From contig NZ_JACJJE010000011.1 of the NCBI RefSeq assembly GCF_016899775.1, positions 17,080 through 81,079 of the forward strand: a DNA stretch of 64,000 nt, written 5' to 3'. The stretch's first letter is position 1; each line of letters starts with the position of its first letter. This stretch comes from Pseudoflavonifractor capillosus. GTDB taxonomy: Bacteria > Bacillota > Clostridia > Oscillospirales > Oscillospiraceae. The position numbers were made by a program, and so were the translations under genes. Below, piece by piece: positions 57,916-64,000 of this stretch. Under the pieces are notes generated by a model. That model was not told the origin of the DNA. It worked only from the letters and a program-made list of their open reading frames with translations, and ran no database searches.

Positions 57916-58755
57916 TCAAAGCTCCGCCGTGGCCCGGCGGGTCACGTGGCAGCTCACATTCACCGCCACCGGCAGGCCGGCCACATGGGTGGGGGCGGTC
58001 TCGATGGACAGCCCCAGGCAGGTGGTCTGTCCGCCGAAGCCCTGGGGGCCGATGCCCAGGGCGTTGATTTCGTCCAAAAGCTCCCGCTCCAGATCGGCGT
58101 AGAAGGGGTCGGGATTTCTCTGGTCGATGGGCCGGAGCAGGGCGTGCTTGGCCAGATAGGCCACCTTGTCGAAGGAGCCCCCGATGCCGATGCCCAGCAC
58201 GATGGGGGGGCAGGGGTTGGAGCCGGCCAGCTTCACCGTCTCCACCACAAATTTCTTCACGCCTTCCACGCCGTCGGCGGGCTTGAGCATGCCCAGGCGG
58301 CTCATGTTCTCCGAACCGAAGCCCTTGGGGGCCACGGTGACCTTGCACCCGTCCCCGGGCACCAGCCGGACGGTGATGGCGGCGGGGGTGTTGTCCTCGG
58401 TGTTCACCCGGCGCAGGGGGTCGCCCACAATGGATTTACGCAGGTAACCCTCGCCGTAGCCCTTCCGGACACCCTCGTGGATGGCCTCCTCGAAATTCCC
58501 CTCAATATGTACGTCCTGGCCCAGCTCCACAAACACGCAGGCCATGCCCGTGTCCTGGCAGACGGGCAGGTTTTTCTCCTCCGCCAGCTCCATGTTTTCC
58601 CACAGGAGCCCCAGGGTCTCCTTGGCCAGCGGCCAGGGTTCGTTCTGCCGGGTGGCGTCCAAGGCGGCCACAATGTCCGCGGGCAGGTGGGTGTTGGCCT
58701 GGATGCACAGCTTGGCCACCGCGTCGGTGAGGGCGGCAGCTTGGATGGTACGCAT
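57916..58755 (-). CDS. Class I fumarate hydratase, alpha subunit
   Basis: This iron-sulphur half of the two-subunit fumarase has 279 residues. Cluster ligands are Cys residues in LPVCQDTGMACVFVELG, NPCPPIVLGIGIGG and GGQTTCLG. PKGFGSENMSRLGML and the IGIGGSFDKVAYLAK loop complete the family pattern. AGAGGG lies 7 bases before ATG 58755; TTG 58761 and ATG 58758 are alternative starts. It heads the operon fumarase alpha, beta, DUF1847, DUF3830. Close relatives work on fumarate or tartrate; the malic enzyme at 33 kb would fit fumarate. Confidence 0.93.
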   Translation of the reverse strand: MRTIQAAALTDAVAKLCIQANTHLPADIVAALDATRQNEPWPLAKETLGLLWENMELAEEKNLPVCQDTGMACVFVELGQDVHIEGNFEEAIHEGVRKGYGEGYLRKSIVGDPLRRVNTEDNTPAAITVRLVPGDGCKVTVAPKGFGSENMSRLGMLKPADGVEGVKKFVVETVKLAGSNPCPPIVLGIGIGGSFDKVAYLAKHALLRPIDQRNPDPFYADLERELLDEINALGIGPQGFGGQTTCLGLSIETAPTHVAGLPVAVNVSCHVTRRATAEL

Positions 58756-58787
58756 CATCAATCCCTCTTTCTTCTTGGATTTTCTTT

Positions 58788-58793
58788 ATTGTA
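58788..58793 (-). promoter_or_regulatory. Probable -10 box of the fumarase operon
   Basis: TACAAT on the minus strand lies about 30 bases before the start codons. The -35 is weak (TTTCCC-like at 17 bases). Confidence 0.45.
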
Positions 58794-58826
58794 GCAAATT
58801 TCCCGGAGAAGGGAAAGGGAAAGCGC

Positions 58827-58855
58827 AAAAAAACTCCCCGCCGCGTGGCGGGGAG
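58827..58855 (-). terminator. Terminator of the sigma/anti-sigma operon
   Basis: On the minus strand GCTCCCCGCC and GGCGGGGAGT close on ACGC, followed by a run of seven T's. Confidence 0.92.
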
Positions 58856-58870
58856 CGTAAAGGGATGTGT

Positions 58871-60439
58871 TCAGGGCGGAACCAGTTCGTACACGCCGCC
58901 GAAGGTCTGGGTCACGCCGTCGCGGGGAATGGAGCTGCTGGCGAGCAGCTGCGGGAAGGAGTAGTAGGGGTAGTGCAGCCAGGAGACCTGGTGGCGGTAG
59001 AAAAGGAGAGATAGATAATACAGGGTTCCAGCATCGTCGCTGCGGTCCTGCCGGTCGTTGAGGTCTTGGCTCCAGGCCATCCAGCCCCAGCGGTTTTCGC
59101 TGTCTGCCGGGAAGGAGAACTGGCACCAGGGGATATAGGCCAGATGTCCCAGATTCTCCAGCTCATAGTCGTACCACTCCAGGGCCCAGTCGGGCAGCTC
59201 CTCCGGCGTCTCGCCGCCCCCGAGGTGGACGGTGGGGGCGGCAGACCAGGTCTGGCCGTCCTGATCCCAGAGAATGCGGGCGGAGAAGTCGTAGCTGGGG
59301 TCGTAGGAGGACGGGTCTCCGGTGAGACCGTCCCGGATGTTGTACTCCGGATTTTGCAGCCACCGGAAGGTGAGGTAGTAGCGGACCTGGTCATCGGGCA
59401 GCTGAACCGCCCAGGAGCGGAGGGTCACATACTCCACATCGGCCCGGCCTGTCTCGTCCTCCCGGTTGTAAGTGTGTTCTCCGTAGGCGTGGGTGAGGGG
59501 CAGGTCGTAGACGGCCAGGGCGTCCCGGCACCGCTCCAGCTCCGTCTCGTCCAAACTATTGGCTAGGTCGGCGTCCATGCCCAGGTCCACCAGATGCGCC
59601 CGCACCGAGGAATATTCCTCCGCATGAACGGCGGACAAGGGCTGGGCCTCCAGCGCGGGAGCCCGGCTGGACAGCCACAGAGCGGCGGTGACCGACCCGG
59701 CCAGGACCAGGATCACCAGCCCCAGAAAGACGGGAGCGGGCAGCCGGGCGGGGGCCGTGCGGACGGCATAGCCAAAGCCGGTAAGGGTGGAGCGCTGCTT
59801 CCCGATGCACACCAGGACCAGAATGAACAACGCCGCCGTGGCGATGATCCGGGCGTAATACAGGGGTTCGTTGGTGATCTCCGGGCCGAAGGAGATAGGG
59901 CCCTCTGGCTGGGCGGTGAGGGGAACCAGGGTGGACCACACCGCGATGCCAAGAGCGGCCAAATAGGACAGGAACGCCCGGCCGATCCAGTCCTTGGGCC
60001 TGCGCTCCGCCGCGGTAAAGGAAGCACGGATGCCCTGACGCAGGGCGGCCAGCAGAGCCAGGTGGAGCAGGCTGGACAGCACGCCAAGCCCCACATTCAG
60101 GACGGGGACGGCGGTGATTTGGGCCATGAGCGGGGTGGCGTTCAGGGTGTATGTCCCCCCGCAGAAGAGGAGATAGAAGCCGGACAGCCCCCAGCACAGC
60201 CGGAACCAGCGGTTCTCCCGCCGCAGGGTCCGGTAGCCCAGGTACAGCAGGACGGCTCCCAGCAGGGGGAGGAGATACTCCAGGTAGAAGAAATGGAATC
60301 GGAACGTAATCAGCCCCATGCCCCATAAAATTTTGGTCATGGCGGAGCGCCAGGGGGTGTAGTCCCACACCTCGCCGGGGGCGGGGGGGAGCTGGGACAG
60401 GTCCTCCATCAGAGAGCGGTCAAATTCGTTGGGACTCAC
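58871..60439 (-). CDS. Large membrane protein, putative anti-sigma factor
   Basis: This 522-residue protein has a short cytoplasmic N-terminal part (MSPNEFDRSLMEDLSQLPPA), six to seven hydrophobic segments between about residues 45 and 255, and a ~250-residue outer domain. That domain is rich in Tyr, Trp and Asp (LPDWALEWYDYELENLGHLA, WGWMAWSQDLNDRQD). It overlaps the sigma gene by 4 bases. Sigma/anti-sigma pairs of this layout are common, with the N terminus binding the sigma factor and the outer domain sensing the envelope. I do not recognise a named family, so the role is inferred from position. Confidence 0.65.
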   Translation of the reverse strand: MSPNEFDRSLMEDLSQLPPAPGEVWDYTPWRSAMTKILWGMGLITFRFHFFYLEYLLPLLGAVLLYLGYRTLRRENRWFRLCWGLSGFYLLFCGGTYTLNATPLMAQITAVPVLNVGLGVLSSLLHLALLAALRQGIRASFTAAERRPKDWIGRAFLSYLAALGIAVWSTLVPLTAQPEGPISFGPEITNEPLYYARIIATAALFILVLVCIGKQRSTLTGFGYAVRTAPARLPAPVFLGLVILVLAGSVTAALWLSSRAPALEAQPLSAVHAEEYSSVRAHLVDLGMDADLANSLDETELERCRDALAVYDLPLTHAYGEHTYNREDETGRADVEYVTLRSWAVQLPDDQVRYYLTFRWLQNPEYNIRDGLTGDPSSYDPSYDFSARILWDQDGQTWSAAPTVHLGGGETPEELPDWALEWYDYELENLGHLAYIPWCQFSFPADSENRWGWMAWSQDLNDRQDRSDDAGTLYYLSLLFYRHQVSWLHYPYYSFPQLLASSSIPRDGVTQTFGGVYELVPP

Positions 60440-60972
60440 AGGACTTCACCTCCCAACTGCTTCTGGAGCTTTCTTCGGATGCGGTACAGCTTTCCCTCCA
60501 CCGCCCGCTCGGTCAGGCCCAGCTCGGCGGCCATCCGGGCGGTGGACTGGAGGTAGTAGTATTTCCGGTAGACCAGATTCCGGTCCCGGGCGGATAAGGT
60601 GTTCAGCGCCCGCTCCAGGGCCTGAATCCGCTCCTTTTGGAGCAGCTGCTCCTCCGGGCCGGGGGCGGGGTCCGGGTGGGTCTCGGGGAGCTCCCCGGTA
60701 TTCTGCCGCCTGGCCTTCCGCAGGCGGTCCACAGCGGCGCTGCGGCACAGGGCGGTGAGCCAGGTGGCCGGGCTGGAGCGCTCCGGGTCATATTGGCCCC
60801 GGCTCTCCCACAGCTTCAGGCGCACCTGGGCCAGGCAGTCCTCCCGGTCCTGGGGAGCTTCCAGAATGCCGCCGGCGATGTAACGGAGCATGCCGTCGTA
60901 GTGGGTCAGCAGCTTTTCCAGGGCCTCCTCGTCCCCCTGCTGGAGCAGGGCCATCCATTGGGCTGGGTCCAC
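60436..60972 (-). CDS. ECF-type RNA polymerase sigma factor
   Basis: This 178-residue sigma-70 family protein has region 2 (MLRYIAGGILEAPQDREDCL, QVRLKLWESRGQYDPERSSP, ATWLTALCRSAAVDRLRKAR) and region 4 (LNTLSARDRNLVYRKYYYLQ, AAELGLTERAVEGKLYRIRR). GTG 60972 is chosen because GGGAGGTGACC ends 6 bases upstream. The longer ATG start at 61005 has no ribosome site and overlaps a perfect TATAAT (61009-61004), likely the promoter -10. The downstream gene is probably its membrane anti-sigma factor. Confidence 0.88.
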   Translation of the reverse strand: MDPAQWMALLQQGDEEALEKLLTHYDGMLRYIAGGILEAPQDREDCLAQVRLKLWESRGQYDPERSSPATWLTALCRSAAVDRLRKARRQNTGELPETHPDPAPGPEEQLLQKERIQALERALNTLSARDRNLVYRKYYYLQSTARMAAELGLTERAVEGKLYRIRRKLQKQLGGEVL

Positions 60973-61115
60973 GCCGGTCACCTCCCTTGTTCTCGTCTCT
61001 GCCATTATATACGATGCCGGGGGAGAAAACCCACGGGGATCTTTCTTTTTTCGGGGAATTTTTTCCGCCCGGGGGGCCGTATGGAGAAACTCCCGCCATT
61101 TTTCCAGCCGTGGGG

Positions 61116-61144
61116 TTGTCAAACCCCGGCGCGAGTGATATAAT
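61116..61144 (+). promoter_or_regulatory. Promoter of yebC
   Basis: TTGTCA (61116-61121), 17 bases, TATAAT (61139-61144), 43 bases before the start. Confidence 0.85.
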
Positions 61145-61186
61145 ATTGGCGCTTTTGATCCGAAATTCACAGAAGGGAAGATAACC

Positions 61187-61915
61187 ATGTCCGGACATTC
61201 CAAGTGGCACAACATACAAAAGACCAAGGGCGCGGCCGACGCCAAGCGCTCCCAGATTTTCACCAAGATCGCCCGTGAGATGATCGTGGCCGTCAAGACC
61301 GGCGGCAGCGGCGATCCCGCCAACAACTCCCGCCTGGCCACCGTCATCGCCAAGGCCAAGGCGGCCAACATGCCCAACGACAACATCAAGCGCACCATCG
61401 ACAAGGCTCTGGGCGCGGGCAACACCGACAGCTTCGAGAGCGTGGTGTACGAGGGCTACGGCCCCAACGGCGTGGCCATCATCGTGGAAGCCCTCACCGA
61501 CAACCGCAACCGCACCGCGCCGGAGGTCCGCCACCTGCTGGACAAGTACGGCAAGGGCCTGGGCGCCACCGGCTGCGTGTCCTGGTCCTTTGACAAGAAG
61601 GGCGTCATCGTCCTGGACGCCGAGGATCTGGACGAGGACACCGTGATGATGGACGCTCTGGAGTGTGGCGCCGACGACATGCAGGCCGACGACGATGTGT
61701 TTGAGATCTACACTGACCCCGACGCCTTCAACGACGTGGTGGCCGGCCTGGAGGGGAAGGGCTACACCTTCCTGGAGGCCTCCGTCCAGATGGTCCCCCA
61801 GAACTACGTGAAGCTCACCAGCGAAGAGGACATCAAGAACATGGAGAAGCTCCTGGAGTTCCTGGAGGACAACGACGATGTTCAAAATGTCTACCACAAC
61901 TGGGAGCAGGACTAA
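61187..61915 (+). CDS. yebC: YebC/PmpR-family protein (TACO1-like)
   Basis: This 242-residue protein starts with the invariant SGHSKWHNIQKTKGAADAKR and continues with the family blocks SQIFTKIAREMIVAVKTGGS, NMPNDNIKRTIDKALGAG and YEGYGPNGVAIIVEALTDN. NRTAPEVRHLLDKYGKGLG follows, and the acidic C-terminal domain (EFLEDNDDVQNVYHNW) ends it. Older work calls such proteins transcriptional regulators; newer work on relatives links them to relief of ribosome stalling at proline-rich sequences. AGGGAAG precedes the ATG. It is divergent from the sigma gene. Confidence 0.96.
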   Translation: MSGHSKWHNIQKTKGAADAKRSQIFTKIAREMIVAVKTGGSGDPANNSRLATVIAKAKAANMPNDNIKRTIDKALGAGNTDSFESVVYEGYGPNGVAIIVEALTDNRNRTAPEVRHLLDKYGKGLGATGCVSWSFDKKGVIVLDAEDLDEDTVMMDALECGADDMQADDDVFEIYTDPDAFNDVVAGLEGKGYTFLEASVQMVPQNYVKLTSEEDIKNMEKLLEFLEDNDDVQNVYHNWEQD

Positions 61916-62284
61916 TCTACATCCATAGCGAGATATTAAGAGGCCGCCGGAGGACCGGCGGCCTCCTCAGCTTCTCAAAAAAGCCCTCCTGCAAGGAGTT
62001 CCGTCGTCATCTCCGCGCTAAGAGCCGCCGCTGTGCGGCGGTTGCGCTCCGAAACGCGCCTGCGGGCGCAGGCAGACGACGGAATAAAATTTAATTCGGT
62101 CATTTCCGAGGACACACCCCAGGGTGGCTTCTCTTGGCCTTCGGCCAATTCACCTTCTGTGCCTCGGAAATGACACTTCTCGCGAAATTTCGACCGACAA
62201 TTTCGTAAGAAATCGAGGCCGAAATTTCGTGCAGCCTAATTCGAAAAAGTGGCTTTGCCACTTTTTCGACAGAAGGAGCGTCCC
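61916..62284. other. Structured non-coding stretch before radA
   Basis: It contains a GAGGCCGCCGG/CCGGCGGCCTC hairpin (61940-61965), a larger fold bounded by TTCCGTCGTC (61999-62008) and GACGACGGAA (62074-62083), and an inverted repeat TCATTTCCGAGG (62100-62111) / CCTCGGAAATGA (62162-62173). Between the last two arms lies the GGCTTCTCTTGGCCTTCGGCC module of repeats B and C. Next come GAAATTTCG repeats and a perfect 13-bp hairpin (TCGAAAAAGTGGC/GCCACTTTTTCGA, 62241-62269) just before the radA ribosome site. No gene is seen. Confidence 0.7.
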
Positions 62285-63655
62285 ATGAAAGCCAAGACCA
62301 TTTTTTACTGTACCGAGTGCGGCAACGAGACCCCCAAGTGGCAGGGGAGGTGCCCCGCCTGCGGGGCATGGAACACCATGGTGGAGCGCCCGGCGGAGAA
62401 GGCCCCCAAGAAGGCCCCGTCCGCCAGCCGGGGGAGCGCCCTGGGAGTGGTCCTGAACCGCCCCAAGGCCATGGCGGAGGTGGAGACCACCGACGAGCTG
62501 CGCTTCCCCACCGGCATGGGGGAGCTGGACCGGGTGCTGGGGGGCGGAGCGGTGCGGGGCTCCCTGGTGCTGGTGGGGGGCGCGCCGGGCATCGGCAAGT
62601 CCACCCTCATGCTCCAGATCTGCGACCACCTGTGCCGCACCGCCAAGGTCCTCTATGTCTCCGGCGAGGAGTCGGAGCGGCAGATCAAGCTGCGGGCCGA
62701 GCGGCTCCAGGTGAGGGGGGAGGGGCTGTCCCTCCTGTCCGAGACCAATCTGGAGAACGTCATTGACGCGGTGCACGCCGTCTCTCCCGACGTGCTCATC
62801 GTGGACTCCATCCAGACCCTGTACCACGGGGATGTGACCGCCGCCCCCGGGAGCATCAGCCAGGTGAAGGAGTGCACCATGGCCCTGATGCAGCTGGCGA
62901 AAGGGGAGGGGCTCACCATCTTCGTCATCGGCCACGTGAACAAGGAGGGCTCCATCGCCGGGCCCAAGGTGCTGGAGCACATGGTGGACTGCGTCCTCTA
63001 CTTCGAGGGGGAGCGGCACATGGCCTACCGCATCCTCCGGGCGGCCAAGAACCGCTTCGGGGCCACCAACGAGATCGGCGTGTTCGAGATGGAGGACGGC
63101 GGCCTGGCTGAGGTGCCCAACCCCTCCGAGGCCATGCTGGCCGGCCGGCCGGAGAACGCCCCTGGCACCTGCGTGGCCTGCGTCATGGAGGGGGTGCGGC
63201 CGGTGCTGGCGGAGGTCCAGGCCCTGGTGGTGCCCAGCGCCTTCGGCAACCCCAGGCGGATGAGCAACGGCTTTGACTACAACCGGGCGGTCCTCCTGCT
63301 GGCGGTGCTGGAGAAGCGGGGCGGGCTGCTGCTGGGCAGCTGCGACGCCTATTTAAACGTCATCGGCGGCCTGTCCCTGGACGAGCCCGCCGCCGACCTG
63401 GCCGCCATCCTGGCCATGGCCTCCAGCTTCCGGGACCGCCCCGTCCCCGCCGACCTCACCGCCATCGGGGAGGTGGGCCTCACCGGGGAGCTGCGGTCGG
63501 TGAGCGCCCTGGGCCAGCGGCTGTCCGAGGTGCGGCGGCTGGGCTTCACCAAGTGCCTGATTCCCAAGCGCACCCAGGGCAAGCTGGCGGTCCCCGAGGG
63601 GCTGGAGCTCATCCGGGTGGGCAACATCCGGGAGGCCTTGGCCGCCCTGCTGTGA
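62285..63655 (+). CDS. radA: DNA repair protein RadA (Sms)
   Basis: RadA is a RecA-like branch-migration ATPase. The 456-residue protein has a C4 zinc finger (CTECGNETPKWQGRCPACGA), Walker A in GGAPGIGKSTLML, Walker B in VLIVDSIQTLY, and the RadA-specific KNRFG motif (RAAKNRFGATNEIGVF). The C-terminal Lon-protease-like domain (FDYNRAVLLLAVLEKRGG, AIGEVGLTGELRSVSALGQR) lacks protease residues. AGAAGGAGC is before ATG 62285. Its 3' end is overlapped by an antisense small Cys-rich frame. Confidence 0.97.
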   Translation: MKAKTIFYCTECGNETPKWQGRCPACGAWNTMVERPAEKAPKKAPSASRGSALGVVLNRPKAMAEVETTDELRFPTGMGELDRVLGGGAVRGSLVLVGGAPGIGKSTLMLQICDHLCRTAKVLYVSGEESERQIKLRAERLQVRGEGLSLLSETNLENVIDAVHAVSPDVLIVDSIQTLYHGDVTAAPGSISQVKECTMALMQLAKGEGLTIFVIGHVNKEGSIAGPKVLEHMVDCVLYFEGERHMAYRILRAAKNRFGATNEIGVFEMEDGGLAEVPNPSEAMLAGRPENAPGTCVACVMEGVRPVLAEVQALVVPSAFGNPRRMSNGFDYNRAVLLLAVLEKRGGLLLGSCDAYLNVIGGLSLDEPAADLAAILAMASSFRDRPVPADLTAIGEVGLTGELRSVSALGQRLSEVRRLGFTKCLIPKRTQGKLAVPEGLELIRVGNIREALAALL

Positions 63656-63784
63656 GCGGGAAACCGCCGGAACAAAGTTGAGGCACCCGTGGGGGTTGCG
63701 GGGGCCGGGAGAGGCCGCCCGCACCAGGGTGCACTGGCCCTCCTGCTGGTAGATGCAGGGGGCGCTGCAAAAAATCAAGCTCAA
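63353..63784 (-). CDS. Small cysteine-motif protein, reading into antisense radA
   Basis: The frame starts at TTG 63784, about 10 bases after AAGGAGGCGG. The first ~40 residues are SLIFCSAPCIYQQEGQCTLV, RAASPGPRNPHGCLNFVPAV. They match a small clostridial protein pattern CxxxCIYQxxGxCTL...C.(Y/N)FxP, about 45-50 residues long, with four cysteines that could bind metal; databases often mislabel it hydroxymyristoyl-ACP dehydratase. Here no stop follows, and the frame continues ~100 residues through the 3' end of radA in antisense. That part is low-complexity and not credible as a conserved domain. It may be a stop-loss form or a decaying gene. Confidence 0.5.
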   Translation of the reverse strand: MSLIFCSAPCIYQQEGQCTLVRAASPGPRNPHGCLNFVPAVSRSQQGGQGLPDVAHPDELQPLGDRQLALGALGNQALGEAQPPHLGQPLAQGAHRPQLPGEAHLPDGGEVGGDGAVPEAGGHGQDGGQVGGGLVQGQAADDV

Positions 63785-63862
63785 CCTGGACCGCCTCCTT
63801 CTGCCCTAGCATCTGCGGACCGGGGCGGGGTTATGCGAAGAGATAAGCCGCCCCGGCCCGAT

Positions 63863-64000
63863 TGAACTGCCCCAAATTGTACGGACATCACAAAAAGCGC
63901 CTGCGGATGTAAGAATAAGGAGTTTTAGTATGAGAGGCGTCGCGCCAGCGGCGCCTCTCCAGTTTTTAGTTGGATGCGCTCATGGTTGTAGAAGTGAATA
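63863..64000 (-). mobile_element. IS3-family insertion sequence, right end (cut by window edge)
   Basis: The end of an element is inferred at TGAACTGCCCCAAATTGTAC (63863-63882), a TGA-starting terminal repeat of the IS3 type. It lies about 60 bases beyond the transposase stop. The left part of the element is outside the window, so the opposite repeat and target duplication cannot be checked. Confidence 0.65.
63925..64000 (-). CDS. IS3-family transposase, C-terminal end (partial)
   Basis: Read on the minus strand from the window edge the frame gives IHFYNHERIQLKTGEAP, then LARRLSY and a TAA stop. The (Y)NHERIQLKTGEAP ending is typical of the rve-type (DDE) integrase domain of IS3-group OrfB transposases. 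Only 24 residues are visible. It is not possible to say whether the element is complete. Confidence 0.8.
   Translation of the reverse strand, partial: IHFYNHERIQLKTGEAPLARRLSY

Noticed and set aside
63820..63856. Intrinsic terminator (CCGGGGCGG/CCGCCCCGG) near the IS end
   Set aside because: The stem is good but no T run follows on either strand, so it is not listed as a terminator.

Overview
This 64 kb window is a chromosomal segment of a spore-forming, high-GC member of the Clostridia. The best fit is Oscillospiraceae (the Flavonifractor / Pseudoflavonifractor / Lawsonibacter neighbourhood). Firmicute features are T-box leaders, strong AGGAGG ribosome sites, sigma-H, SpoVM and SipL, BlaI/BlaR1, RbgA and EngB. 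The GC-rich third codon positions and the DapL route to diaminopimelate point to this gut clade. The assignment is inference from gene content; no rRNA gene lies in the window. No tRNA, rRNA or CRISPR array was seen.

Layout. 1-3.2 kb: end of argS, a small membrane protein, a Nudix hydrolase, a tRNA methyltransferase and rsmI. 3.2-6.1 kb: a BlaI repressor with two sensor-less BlaR1-type proteases behind a twin operator. 6.2-8.9 kb: a zinc/manganese ABC transporter. 9.0-10.8 kb: a 24-codon spoVM gene followed by a sipL-like spore-coat gene. 11.5-15.0 kb: leuA with a T-box leader, an MscS channel and an MntR-like regulator. 15.9-24.4 kb: housekeeping genes (mpg, rplS, rbgA, rnhB, thrC) bracketed by two inverted copies of a long non-coding repeat. 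24.5-31.3 kb: a protein-quality block, tig-clpP-clpX-lon-engB. 31.4-38.9 kb: a lipoprotein, malic enzyme, an AT-richer patch with a chloramphenicol acetyltransferase-like gene, a T-box-controlled EamA transporter and tyrS. 39.6-43.5 kb: a compact vanG-vanXY-vanT glycopeptide-resistance-type operon. 43.7-49.5 kb: dapL and a ruvC-ruvA-ruvB cluster that is split by four accessory genes. 49.9-56.1 kb: an AT-rich GIY-YIG gene, glmM, sigH, a duplicated HTH-membrane pair, trmK and a Nif3-like gene. 56.2-64 kb: a fumarase operon with two conserved unknowns, a sigma/putative anti-sigma pair, yebC, radA and the 3' end of an IS3-type transposase at the right edge.

Three things stand out. (1) The cat-like gene has its Shine-Dalgarno sequence buried in a perfect 11-bp hairpin. 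A nine-codon leader reading frame stops inside the left arm. This is the architecture of drug-induced translation attenuation. (2) At least six intergenic copies of a modular non-coding element share hairpin arms that covary between copies and carry interchangeable hairpin cassettes. Two of them form a roughly 0.9 kb inverted pair around five genes. (3) spoVM sits directly upstream of a sipL-like gene, linking two factors of spore-coat assembly. The VanG-type operon without linked vanR, vanS or vanW is also notable.

Intergenic stretches longer than 300 bases are described as repeat, leader or 'other' entries. Start codons were chosen from ribosome-site spacing and often differ from the longest reading frame.
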